Below are positions 16,153 to 24,275 of a DNA stretch of 64,000 nucleotides, piece after piece. The notes beneath the pieces are model-generated. The model was not told the DNA's origin, did not search any database, and saw nothing but the letters and a program-made list of their open reading frames with translations. This DNA is from Actinomycetes bacterium. Its GTDB lineage: Bacteria; Actinomycetota; Thermoleophilia; RBG-16-64-13. The first letter of the stretch is position 1; each line of letters begins with the position of its first letter. The position numbers were made by a program, and so were the translations under genes. Location of the stretch: positions 39,786-103,785 of the forward strand of contig JAGXFV010000009.1 in assembly GCA_024637095.1 (NCBI GenBank). Reading direction: 5' to 3'.

Positions 16153-16668
16153 ATGAAGCTGAGCAGCCTTGAAGTCATTCTCTCGGCACTTAATGAGGCA
16201 GGTGTTGAGTACCTCGTTGCGGGTGGAGTCGCCGTCAATGCCTATGGCTATCAGCGGCTGACCCAGGATCTCGATCTGGTGGTCGGTCTTGCCCAGGACA
16301 ACACCCGGCGGGCCCTCGACGTTCTGTCGGCCCTCGGCTACCGACCGATGGTGCCGGTCGACATTCACGACTTCGAGGACGCGGCCCATCGTCAACGGTG
16401 GATTACAGAGAGGAACATGGAGGTTTTCTCTCTGGCGAGCGACCGGTACCCCGAGACGGAAGTCGATCTGTTCGCATCCGAGCCCTTCGATTTCGCGGAG
16501 GAACTCAAAGCGGCGGAAGTCTACGAAATCGGCCGGGGCATTCGCCTGCCGCTCGTCCGGCTTACCAGCCTCATTTCGATGAAGGAGCGAACCGGTCGTT
16601 CTTCAGATGCGGATGACGTGCGCCACCTGCGTTGGGTCCTCGAGGAACGCGGAGGTCCGGACCAATGA
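16153..16668 (+). CDS. Nucleotidyltransferase-fold protein (AbiEii/DUF6036-like)
   Basis: A 171-residue protein with EYLVAGGVAVNAYGYQR and then TQDLDLVVG, the GG...DxD arrangement of the nucleotidyltransferase superfamily, and a C-terminal MKERTGRSSDADDVRHL segment seen in AbiEii-like and related proteins. It is coupled (ATGA at 16665) to a 75-residue gene, a layout common for toxin-antitoxin-like pairs. It lies just downstream of the HEPN/MNT module but has its own TAGACT -10-like element at 16138-16143, nine bases before the ATG. Substrate unknown. Confidence 0.72.
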   Translation: MKLSSLEVILSALNEAGVEYLVAGGVAVNAYGYQRLTQDLDLVVGLAQDNTRRALDVLSALGYRPMVPVDIHDFEDAAHRQRWITERNMEVFSLASDRYPETEVDLFASEPFDFAEELKAAEVYEIGRGIRLPLVRLTSLISMKERTGRSSDADDVRHLRWVLEERGGPDQ

Positions 16669-16892
16669 AGCACGGTGAAGCCCGGGAAGGTTCCAGCTGG
16701 GAAGCCGCCACCTGGGAAGGGGCTCGACGGGCGCGGCTACGGCGGGCCCTTGAATTGACCGTTGGCGAGCGGTTGGAAAGCCTCGAGCATCTGGCGGAGG
16801 TCAGCAACGCGCTCTACGAGGCGGGTAAGAAACCCGTTGTCGAGCGTCGGTCGGAGGAGCCGCGAGAGGGGGATCGCAAGGCCGAGGAGTAA
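16665..16892 (+). CDS. Small hypothetical protein coupled to the nucleotidyltransferase
   Basis: A 75-residue charged protein, WEAATWEGARRARLRRALEL followed by TVGERLESLEHLAEVSNALYEAG, predicted mainly helical. I do not know a named family with certainty. The four-base overlap with the preceding nucleotidyltransferase gene suggests a complex or a toxin-antitoxin partnership. It has no membrane segment or signal peptide. Reported as the second member of a pair, not as a named toxin or antitoxin. Confidence 0.6.
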   Translation: MKHGEAREGSSWEAATWEGARRARLRRALELTVGERLESLEHLAEVSNALYEAGKKPVVERRSEEPREGDRKAEE

Positions 16893-17042
16893 CCCGGGGG
16901 TTCTCGCTCGTCAGGAGATCACTCGGAGCGTAGCGAGATCTATATCTAGTGCCTTTCTCCAGATTCCGACCCGGCCGGCCACCGGGAGCCGCCCCGGACA
17001 GCGCGTGGCCGTGTGGGCTTTGCTCAAAAAGAGGAGGTGCGC

Positions 17043-17630
17043 GTGATTCCTCTTTCAGTGACTCCGCTTAGAATCGTGGTCGCTCCCCGTTGGGGGGCAA
17101 GTTCCAGCGACGACTGGTATCCCTGGCTGCGGGCGGAACTCGCGGCCTCACAGAAGTTCGGCGAGGTATTGGTGGCGGACATGCCCGATCCGGACGAGCC
17201 CCGCATTGGTCCGTGGACCGAGCGCTTGGCCGAACTTACGGGGAGCGATCAGGACCAGCTGGAGGGCACGCTGCTCGTGGGGCATAGCGTAGGGTGCCGG
17301 GCGATCCTCAACTTCCTCGGCGAGCTACCCGCGGGCACGCAGGTTCTGGGCACGATCTGTGTGGCCGGATGGTGGACGGTAGACGAGCCCTGGGACAGCC
17401 TGCTGCCCTGGATTGAGCACCCGCTCGATCTCGACCGAGTGCGGAAGGCGGGAGGGGAGTTCGAGGTGTTGCTTTCGGACAACGACCCCTTCACTGCCGA
17501 CGCTCAGGCAAATGCACGGCTATGGCGGAAGCGTCTCGGAGCCGAGGTTCGTATGGTGCCGGGGGCCGAGCACTTTAACCGCGCAAAGGAGCCGCAGGTG
17601 CTCGCGGCAATTCGGCGATGGCGGATATGA
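17043..17630 (+). CDS. RBBP9/YdeN-family serine hydrolase
   Basis: A 195-residue alpha/beta hydrolase of the small RBBP9/YdeN type. It begins with RIVVAPRWGASSSDDWYPWL, has the nucleophile elbow LLVGHSVGCRAIL, an acidic residue in SDNDPF and a histidine in VPGAEHFNRA. Such proteins hydrolyse small esters in vitro; natural substrates are unclear. I chose GTG at 17043, seven bases after GAGGAGG; the frame is open to 17013. The gene stands alone. Confidence 0.78.
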   Translation: MIPLSVTPLRIVVAPRWGASSSDDWYPWLRAELAASQKFGEVLVADMPDPDEPRIGPWTERLAELTGSDQDQLEGTLLVGHSVGCRAILNFLGELPAGTQVLGTICVAGWWTVDEPWDSLLPWIEHPLDLDRVRKAGGEFEVLLSDNDPFTADAQANARLWRKRLGAEVRMVPGAEHFNRAKEPQVLAAIRRWRI

Positions 17631-17734
17631 CTCCGCTGCGCATGGCCTCGTTTCTTTCCCCGGAGCGCCGAGCCGACCTATCGTTAAATAGCAGGGCTCC
17701 CTCGAGGCCGCCCTCGGCCGGCTGGATGAGTGGT

Positions 17735-17767
17735 CTCGCTCCTAACTCGCTCCTAACTCGCTCCTAA
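17735..17767. repeat. Three perfect tandem copies of an 11-bp unit
   Basis: CTCGCTCCTAA occurs three times without gaps at 17735-17745, 17746-17756 and 17757-17767. It lies in the noncoding gap about 95 bases before the PhnD-like gene. No coding role is seen. Confidence 0.8.
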
Positions 17768-17862
17768 CCGTCGTACTCGTCGCTCGGGCCGATTGGGCTT
17801 TGCCCCCCGGGCGGGGGCGTGAATGTTAGCTACCGCCTCTCTTTTTCGGGTAGAAGCCCCGT

Positions 17863-18663
17863 ATGCGTGAGTTGCGGATAGCCAACTTTCTTTCGCCGCT
17901 CCTGGAGCCGGTGTACCGACTCGTCGCCGAGGAAGTGGGCCGAGAGTTCGACGTGCCCGTGGAATTCGTAAACGGCCGATCCTTTTCGCAGTTTGCTTCG
18001 GGCGAGGTCGACGCGGGCTTCATCTGAGGCCTGCCCTACGTGCTCCTGCGGCGGGAGGATCCTCCACCGGTGGAGCTGCTGGCCGCTCCCGTGTTGGAGG
18101 GCGAGCGCTATCAGAATCGTCCGATCTACTTCTCCGACGTAATCGTTCGCCGGGGTAGCGACATGGTTGGGGGCTTCGAGGCGCTGCGCGGCCGTTCGTG
18201 GGCTTATAACGACCCGTTTTCCCACTCGGGTTACAACCTCACCCGTTACGAGTTGATCCGCCGCGGCGAGACCGGAGGCTTTTTTGGCAGGGTAGTCGAG
18301 GCCGGTTCCCACCTCAACGCTCTGGGCTTGGTGGCGGCGGGAACGGTAGATGCTGCCGCCATCGATTCGCAGATTCTCGCCGTCGTGTTTCGCGATTCGC
18401 CGGAACTGGCGGAATCGCTGCGAGTGATCGATGTATTCGGTCCCTCGACTATCCAACCGATGGTGGCGGCATCGCGGCTGCCGCAGGGTATCAAGGAGCG
18501 CCTGCGCGCGCTGCTGCTCGATTTGCCCGGGGGTGAACGCTCGCGCTCGGCGCTCGGCTACGGTTTCGTGCGCCGCTTCGCCCCGGTGACCGACGCGGAT
18601 TACGACGATATCCGCGACATGCTCGGTGCGGCCGAGGATCTCGGGTTCATGTCCTTGCGCTGA
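17863..18663 (+). CDS. PhnD-like substrate-binding-fold protein with in-frame TGA: candidate selenoprotein or nonsense mutant
   Basis: ATG at 17863 opens a frame that runs 54 codons to TGA (18025-18027) and then continues in the same frame, without other stops, to 18663, giving 266 residues if the TGA is read. Both halves fit one PhnD/SsuA-type protein: SFSQFASGEVDAGFI, then the TGA, then GLPYVLLRRED, and later YNDPFSHSGYNLTRYEL and DSQILAVVF. As I recall the family, the residue before GLPYV is usually Cys, one base from TGA. A 6-bp hairpin lies 21 bases downstream of the TGA, as needed for a bacterial SECIS. No signal peptide is visible. A TAGAAG hexamer six bases before the ATG suggests leaderless translation. 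The alternative is a premature stop or a base error. Confidence 0.55.
18043..18057 (+). promoter_or_regulatory. Candidate SECIS hairpin after in-frame TGA
   Basis: CTCCTG (18043-18048), loop CGG (18049-18051) and CGGGAG (18052-18057) form a six-pair stem with one G-U pair. The loop begins 21 bases after the TGA at 18025-18027, inside the 16-37 base range usually required for bacterial SECIS elements, and has G at the second loop position. Two other short palindromes follow (GGAGGATCCTCC and CTCCACCGGTGGAG), so pairing could rearrange. GC-rich DNA forms such hairpins by chance, which limits the weight of this. Confidence 0.35.
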
Positions 18664-18855
18664 AGCCGGTTCATCCGTGGCGCTTTCCGACAACCTCACC
18701 CATCAAACGGGATCATGAATTTGATCGCCATCTAGAGACGTCTTCCTGCGTGAGCGGGATTTATTGCCCTTCAGGCGGACTGAGCGCTACCCCACCCGGG
18801 GGGGCTGTAGTACAGTTCACCACTCGGGTACTTAATATGCAGGGGGATCGCACAG

Positions 18856-20157
18856 TTGTGCAAGATTTTGGTGGCCGGTGGCGGTTGGGCGGGAGTGGCT
18901 GCGGCCTACGCTGCCAGGCTCGCCGGCGCCGAAGTCCAACTGCTCGAGCGGACCGACATGCTGCTCGGAACCGGCCTCGTGGGCGGGATCCTACGTAACA
19001 ACGGGCGCTTCACCGCCACCGAAGAGCACATCGCTCTGGGCATGGACGGGCTCTGGTCGGTGATCGACGAGAATCTGCGCCACCGTGACGTGCGCTTTCC
19101 CGGCCATGAGCACGCCGATCTCTACGATGTCACTACCATCGAGCCGGCCGTGCGCCGTTTTCTCGAAGTGCAGGGAGTTGAGCTTCACATGCGCACTCGG
19201 GTGAGCCGGTCCGCGCACGACGGCGCCCGGCTCACGGCTGTGGCGGCCGCCGATGTGTGGTTCGAGGCGGACGCCTTCGTCGATGCCACCGGCTCCTTCG
19301 GGCCGCAGGGCAACTGCACCCGGCATGGAAACGGATGCGCGATGTGCATCCTTCGCTGCCCCAGTTTTGGCGGCCGGGTGAGCCTGGCGCAGGAGGCGGG
19401 CATCGCCGAATTGCGGGCAACGCGCATGGACGGCACTGTCGGGGTGATGAGTGGCTCCTGCAAGCTCCATTCCGACTCGGTCTCGCCGGAATTGCGGGCT
19501 CAGCTTGCCGATACCGGCGTCGCCGTGGTTCCGTTGCCGGCGGAACTGCGAGAGGGCAAGGACGAGTTACTGGGGGCAAAAGCCTGCCAGCAGTATGCGC
19601 TACCCGAGTTCGCCGAGAATCTGGTGCTGCTCGACACCGGCCACGTCAAGCTGATGACTCCCTTCTTCCCTCTGGATCAGTTGCGGCGCGTACCCGGGTT
19701 GGAGAATGCCCGCTACGAAGACCCCTATGCCGGAGGGATCGGCAACTCCATCCGCTACCTCGCGATGACTCCTCATCGGGAGGATCTGCGCTGCGAGACC
19801 ATCGACAATCTCTTCGTCGGCGGAGAGAAGACGGGGCCTTTTGTGGGGCACACGGAGGCGATGGTGAGCGGCTCGCTCGCCGGGCTGAACGCCGCACTCG
19901 GGGCGGATGGGCGTGAGCCCTTGATTCTGCCGCCGACTCTCGCGGTCGGCGATGCATTGGCCGCCGTGGGCGAGGTGATGCACGCGGGACTTCTCAGCCG
20001 CAAGCTCACCTTCTCCGGCTCCTGGTACTTCGAGCGAATGAAGGACAAGGGGCTCTACAGCACCGATCGGGACGAGATCGGGCGGCGGGTGCAGGAGGCG
20101 AGGTTGACCGGAGTCTTCAAGAAGGCAGGAAGGGCCCAAGGCGCTTCCGTCGCCTAA
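18856..20157 (+). CDS. FAD-dependent oxidoreductase, GidA-like
   Basis: A 433-residue flavoprotein. The N-terminus has the dinucleotide fold KILVAGGGWAGVAAAYAARL, followed by TGLVGGILRNNGRFT. The middle is Cys-rich (GNCTRHGNGCAMCILRCPSF), and the C-terminal part has DNLFVGGEKTGPFVGHTEAM, typical of GidA-type proteins. The catalytic segments I know from TrmFO are not evident, so a tRNA-methylating role is doubtful. The start is TTG at 18856, nine bases after AGGGGG. It lies 190 bp after the TGA-containing PhnD-like gene and 39 bases before an ABC importer operon, suggesting linked function. Substrate unknown. Confidence 0.72.
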   Translation: MCKILVAGGGWAGVAAAYAARLAGAEVQLLERTDMLLGTGLVGGILRNNGRFTATEEHIALGMDGLWSVIDENLRHRDVRFPGHEHADLYDVTTIEPAVRRFLEVQGVELHMRTRVSRSAHDGARLTAVAAADVWFEADAFVDATGSFGPQGNCTRHGNGCAMCILRCPSFGGRVSLAQEAGIAELRATRMDGTVGVMSGSCKLHSDSVSPELRAQLADTGVAVVPLPAELREGKDELLGAKACQQYALPEFAENLVLLDTGHVKLMTPFFPLDQLRRVPGLENARYEDPYAGGIGNSIRYLAMTPHREDLRCETIDNLFVGGEKTGPFVGHTEAMVSGSLAGLNAALGADGREPLILPPTLAVGDALAAVGEVMHAGLLSRKLTFSGSWYFERMKDKGLYSTDRDEIGRRVQEARLTGVFKKAGRAQGASVA

Positions 20158-20196
20158 CCCTGGGAAAAACACGAGCTATCGGAGGACAGGACGAGG

Positions 20197-21339
20197 ATGA
20201 AGCGCATCGGGATTTTGGGCTGGGCGGCGCTGCTATTGCTGCTGGGGCTGGCGGTTATCGTCGGCTGCGGCGACGACGAACCGGCGGTCGACACCACTGA
20301 GGGCACGGAAGTCACCGAGGCGGGGGCCGGGGAGACCCAGGCCGGCGAAGGCACGGCCGATTTCCAGCCGCTTGATCCCCGGGTAGAGGTCAACGTGGCC
20401 TTTGACGATGCTCCCGGCACGGCCGGCATCATCCTGGCCGACAAGTTCGGCTTCTTCGACGAGGTCGGCATCGATATCAAATACACCAAATTCAATACCG
20501 GCGCCGACATGTATACGTCACTGGCCGCCGACCAGGTGGACGTGGGGCGCGGCATCATCACGGCCTCTCTCTTCAACGGGGCCGCTCGGGACATCGCCGT
20601 GCGCGTGGTCGCCGACAGTGGGACCAACGTGGAAGGCGCGGGCAATTACTTCGGCCTCGTGCTGCGCAAAGAGATCGCCGACGAGATTCAGGACTACAGC
20701 GATCTCGAGGGCCGCAAGATCCTGATCGTCTCCCGAGGGAGCATCAACGAACTCTTTCTTGAGCTTGCCTTGGCCAAGGGCGGCCTGACCATCGAGGACG
20801 TCGACGCGACGGTCATTGATTCCTTTTCCGACCTCAACATTGCTCTGGCCAACGGGGCCGCCGATGCAGCGGTTCAGATCGAGCCCCTGATCACGCGCGG
20901 CGAACAGGAGGACATCCTGGTGGCCTTCGGGGACGCCTCGGAATACGCGCCCGACGAGCAGGTGGCCGCTCTCCTCTACGCACCATCCTTCGCCGAGAAG
21001 ACCGATGTGGCCCAGGCTTTCATGATCGCCTATCTGAAAGGCGTACGCATGTACAACGACGCCATCGTCATGGGCGACAAGGACCGGGAGGAGGTCGTCC
21101 GGGTGCTCAGCGAGAACACCTTCGTGGACGACCCTGAGCTCTGGACCATCATGCGTCCCACGGGACTCAACCCGGACGGCGAGGTCAACGCCGAAGCGGT
21201 TTCCCGCGATCAGCGCTTCTACGTGGAGAAGGGACTGGTCGAAGAACCGGCGCCGATCGAGGAAGTGGTCGACAACTCGTTCGCGGAGTTCGCTGTCGAT
21301 TATCTGGGGCCGTACGAGCCGCCGGCCGAGGGGCAGTAA
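20197..21339 (+). CDS. ABC transporter substrate-binding lipoprotein, SsuA/NMT1-like
   Basis: A 380-residue protein with an N-terminal hydrophobic signal and lipobox AVIVGC, an acidic Thr/Glu-rich linker, then a periplasmic-binding fold. VNVAFDDAPGTAGIILADKFGFFDEVGIDI resembles the start of SsuA/TauA/NMT1 proteins. It should be a lipid-anchored receptor delivering a small organic ligand (sulfonate, pyrimidine precursor or similar) to the permease that follows. The specificity cannot be read from sequence. It is the first gene of a compact three-gene importer operon. Confidence 0.85.
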   Translation: MKRIGILGWAALLLLLGLAVIVGCGDDEPAVDTTEGTEVTEAGAGETQAGEGTADFQPLDPRVEVNVAFDDAPGTAGIILADKFGFFDEVGIDIKYTKFNTGADMYTSLAADQVDVGRGIITASLFNGAARDIAVRVVADSGTNVEGAGNYFGLVLRKEIADEIQDYSDLEGRKILIVSRGSINELFLELALAKGGLTIEDVDATVIDSFSDLNIALANGAADAAVQIEPLITRGEQEDILVAFGDASEYAPDEQVAALLYAPSFAEKTDVAQAFMIAYLKGVRMYNDAIVMGDKDREEVVRVLSENTFVDDPELWTIMRPTGLNPDGEVNAEAVSRDQRFYVEKGLVEEPAPIEEVVDNSFAEFAVDYLGPYEPPAEGQ

Positions 21340-21372
21340 GAAGAAGTGGGCAGCACAACGGAGGACTACGGC

Positions 21373-22212
21373 GTGGTGGCGAATCAGAGTACAGCGGTTT
21401 CGGAAGAGACGGTTCCGCGGGAGCAGCCGGAGTGGCGCCGTCTGCGGCCTTCCTCGGACAGGCTGAGGAGCCTCCTCGGCCTGCTGTCGCCGTTGGCCCT
21501 CTTGCTGCTCTGGGAAGCGGGCGTGCATCTGGGATTCGTGGACTACCGCTTCTTCCCGGCGCCGACAAGCATCCTGATGGAGACCTGGGACATGCTGCTT
21601 TCGGGCGAATTGGTCAGGGACATGGGTTGGAGTCTGTCCCGGATCTTTGTCGGCTTCTTCGGAGGCGGTTTTCTCGGCCTGATCGTGGGCCTCTCCATGG
21701 GGTTGTTCAGACCGGTGCGTTTGTTGCTTCGGCCGATCGTGTCCGCCATCTATCCGATCCCCAAGCTGGCGCTCTATCCTCTGATCTTGCTGGTATTCGG
21801 CATCTCCGAGACGGCCATGTACTTCACCATCGGGCTCGGGACCTTCTTCATGGTGCTGATCAACACCCAAGCGGGAGTGCTCAACCTGGACAAGATCTAC
21901 CTGGATGTGGCCAAGAACTACGGTGCCAGTCGCAAGGATTACTACCTGAAGATCGCCTTGCCTGGAGCCCTACCCTTGATCTTCACCGGTATCGAACTGG
22001 GTATGGGCATGGCGCTCCTGCTGATCGTGGCCGCGGAAATGGTAGGCGCGGACGCCGGAATTGGCCAGAACATATGGACGGCCAGAGACACCTTCCAGAT
22101 CGAGAAGATGTTCGTCTCGTTCTTTCTGATCGCCCTGCTGGGGTATCTGTTCGCCGAACTGCTCGCTGCGATTGAGCGCCGAATCGTCCCCTGGAAGCGC
22201 CAGGAGGGTTGA
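21373..22212 (+). CDS. ABC transporter permease, SsuC/TauC family
   Basis: An integral membrane permease of about 279 residues with six or so hydrophobic segments and the EAA-type cytoplasmic loop (VAKNYGASRKDYYLKIALPG) that contacts the ATPase. I chose GTG at 21373 because GGAGGA lies seven bases upstream; the frame is also open from GTG at 21346, which has a poorer site. The stop overlaps the ATPase ATG. With the lipoprotein and ATPase it forms a SsuABC/TauABC-type importer. Confidence 0.85.
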   Translation: MVANQSTAVSEETVPREQPEWRRLRPSSDRLRSLLGLLSPLALLLLWEAGVHLGFVDYRFFPAPTSILMETWDMLLSGELVRDMGWSLSRIFVGFFGGGFLGLIVGLSMGLFRPVRLLLRPIVSAIYPIPKLALYPLILLVFGISETAMYFTIGLGTFFMVLINTQAGVLNLDKIYLDVAKNYGASRKDYYLKIALPGALPLIFTGIELGMGMALLLIVAAEMVGADAGIGQNIWTARDTFQIEKMFVSFFLIALLGYLFAELLAAIERRIVPWKRQEG

Positions 22213-23054
22213 TGGCCGACAGCAAGATCGTCCTGCAGGAGCTGACCAAAGAGTTCAAGGTGAAGAACGGCGTGCTCACCGCCGTGGATCATGTGAACCT
22301 GCGCGTACGCGAGGGCGAGTTTCTGTGCATCGTGGGACCGAGCGGCTGCGGGAAGACCACGCTGCTGCGCATCCTGGCGGGTCTGGAGACCGCAACCTCC
22401 GGCCAAATGCGAATCGCCCAGCGCAATCCTGACAAGCCGCTGAACTCGATGGTGTTTCAGGACCAGTCGATCTTTCCCTGGATGAGCGTGCGCAAGAACA
22501 TTTCCTTCGGTCTCGAGTGCCGAGGCGTGGACCGCCGGACCACGCGTGCCGTCGCCGATCGCTACATCGAGATGGTGGGCTTGACCAAGTTCGCCGACGC
22601 CTATCCCTTCCAGCTGTCGGGGGGCATGAAGCAGCGGGTGAGCGTGGCCCGCGCCTTCGCCAACGACCCCGAGATCCTCCTGATGGACGAGCCCTTCGCC
22701 GCGCTCGACGAGCAAAACAAGTTGCTGCTCCAGGAAGAACTGTTGCGCATCTGGGAGGGCTCGAACAAGACGGTGGTCTTCATCACCCACTCGATCGACG
22801 AAGCCCTGGTGTTGGCCGACCGGGTCATCGTGATGACCGCTCACCCCGGCACCTTCAAGGAGGAGGTCGAGATCAACCTGCCCCGGCCTCGCCATATCGC
22901 CGAGTTGCGACAGGATCCCTACTTCAACGAGCTCTTTGCCCAGGTTTGGGAGATCCTCAAGGACGAGGTCGCCAAGGCCAAGGAGCGAGAGGGCTACTCC
23001 TTCCACCGCCGGGAGCGCAGCGCACTCGACGACGAATCGCATATGGTGATGTAG
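22212..23054 (+). CDS. ABC transporter ATP-binding protein, SsuB/TauB family
   Basis: A 280-residue ATPase with Walker A GPSGCGKTTLLR, Q-loop FQDQSIFPWM, signature LSGGMKQRVSVARAFA, Walker B LLMDEPFAALDE and the switch histidine in FITHSIDEAL. These are the hallmarks of the nitrate/sulfonate/taurine importer ATPases. ATG at 22212 overlaps the permease stop and follows CAGGAGG. The C-terminal 50 residues (DEVAKAKEREGYSFHRRE) extend slightly beyond the usual end. Last gene of the importer operon. Confidence 0.92.
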   Translation: MADSKIVLQELTKEFKVKNGVLTAVDHVNLRVREGEFLCIVGPSGCGKTTLLRILAGLETATSGQMRIAQRNPDKPLNSMVFQDQSIFPWMSVRKNISFGLECRGVDRRTTRAVADRYIEMVGLTKFADAYPFQLSGGMKQRVSVARAFANDPEILLMDEPFAALDEQNKLLLQEELLRIWEGSNKTVVFITHSIDEALVLADRVIVMTAHPGTFKEEVEINLPRPRHIAELRQDPYFNELFAQVWEILKDEVAKAKEREGYSFHRRERSALDDESHMVM

Positions 23055-23216
23055 ACCGCTTCGAACGAGGTCGATCATCCAGGTATGGAGCGCTTCGATC
23101 AGTTGATCGCCCAGGGAGCCCGGCGAATCGGGACCTCAAGGCGTTGCTCGACTCGGGTCTACCGATGATCGAGGCCCGGGGGCCAAAGGCGGTCTGATCG
23201 GGTAGAATCGCCGCTC

Positions 23217-24218
23217 ATGGCGGACAATGTCATTCTACTTCTGGTCAGTCTCGTGATTATACTTGCCGGCTGCGAGCTGTTTGTTAACGGCGTCGAGTGG
23301 TTCGGGCGGCATCTCGAACTCGGCGAAGGCGCGGTGGGCAGCGTGCTTGCGGCGGTCGGCACCGCGCTCCCCGAGACTCTCATCCCCATCATCGCGATAT
23401 TCTTCGGGAGCGACGAGAGCGGTCACGAGATCGGTATCGGCGCCATATTGGGTGCGCCCTTCATGCTCGTGACCCTGGCCATGTTCGTCAACGGCGTGGC
23501 CATCGTCATCTTCGCCGCGCGGGGGAGACGGACCCGGGAGGTCCGCATCAACCGCACGATCCTCTCCCGCGACCTGGCCTACTTCCTAGCCACCTACAGC
23601 CTCGCGGTCCTCGTCGGCATCGTCGACCCCGGCTCCACCATAAAGTTGCTGGTGGCGATCCTGCTGCTGGTCGGGTACGGGCTCTATGTCTACCGCACTA
23701 TGCGCGCCGAAGGCGATCTGGAAGGTGAGACCCGCGCCCTTTACTTTCATTACACCACCGGGGCCCCGGACTTCCGGCGGATCTTGCTGCAATTACTGGT
23801 CGCCCTTAGCGCGATCGTCTTCGGAGCCGAGCTCTTCGTGGGCGAGCTCACCGTGCTGGCGGAAGGGCTGGGGGTCCCGGCTCTGGTGATCTCGTTGTTG
23901 CTGACGCCGGTTGCCACCGAACTGCCGGAGAAGTTCAACAGCGTCTTCTGGATGCGGGAGCGCAAGGATACCCTTGCCATGGGCAACATCACCGGGGCGA
24001 TGGTGTTCCAGAGCGCCATCCCCGTGTCCGTGGGGCTGCTCTTCACCGATTGGAATCTGGAGAGCTCCGCCCTATTGGCGGCAGGGCTGGCGCTATTATC
24101 GGGTTCGCTTCTCTGGTTGCGAATTCGGGCGACCGGGACTCTTGGGGTGAACTCGCTCCTGTTTGGCGGGCTTCTGTACGGCGTCTTCCTGACGATCACT
24201 CTGGTCCGTGTCCTCTAA
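23217..24218 (+). CDS. Na+/Ca2+ exchanger-family membrane protein
   Basis: A 333-residue protein with about ten hydrophobic segments and the two inverted alpha-repeats of the CaCA family: GSVLAAVGTALPETLIPIIA near residue 43 and LLLTPVATELPEKFNSVF near residue 230, both with acidic residues in the ion pathway. These exchange cations across the cytoplasmic membrane; the ion is not certain. A TAGAAT hexamer at 23203-23208 ends eight bases before the ATG and there is no ribosome site, so the message may be leaderless. It is a single-gene unit. Confidence 0.82.
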   Translation: MADNVILLLVSLVIILAGCELFVNGVEWFGRHLELGEGAVGSVLAAVGTALPETLIPIIAIFFGSDESGHEIGIGAILGAPFMLVTLAMFVNGVAIVIFAARGRRTREVRINRTILSRDLAYFLATYSLAVLVGIVDPGSTIKLLVAILLLVGYGLYVYRTMRAEGDLEGETRALYFHYTTGAPDFRRILLQLLVALSAIVFGAELFVGELTVLAEGLGVPALVISLLLTPVATELPEKFNSVFWMRERKDTLAMGNITGAMVFQSAIPVSVGLLFTDWNLESSALLAAGLALLSGSLLWLRIRATGTLGVNSLLFGGLLYGVFLTITLVRVL

Positions 24219-24275
24219 CCGGCCCACCGCCCCGCCCGCCGGAGCCGGCCGTGGAGCGCCACGGGGCAGGCTCTG

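Noticed and set aside
14685..17767. CRISPR array among the short repeats
   Set aside because: Only two or three copies per repeat, tandem or with tiny spacers, all different units, and no cas genes.
18040..18663. Starting the PhnD-like gene at the GTG just after the TGA
   Set aside because: This would drop the conserved first third of the fold, which is present in frame upstream, and no ribosome site precedes it.
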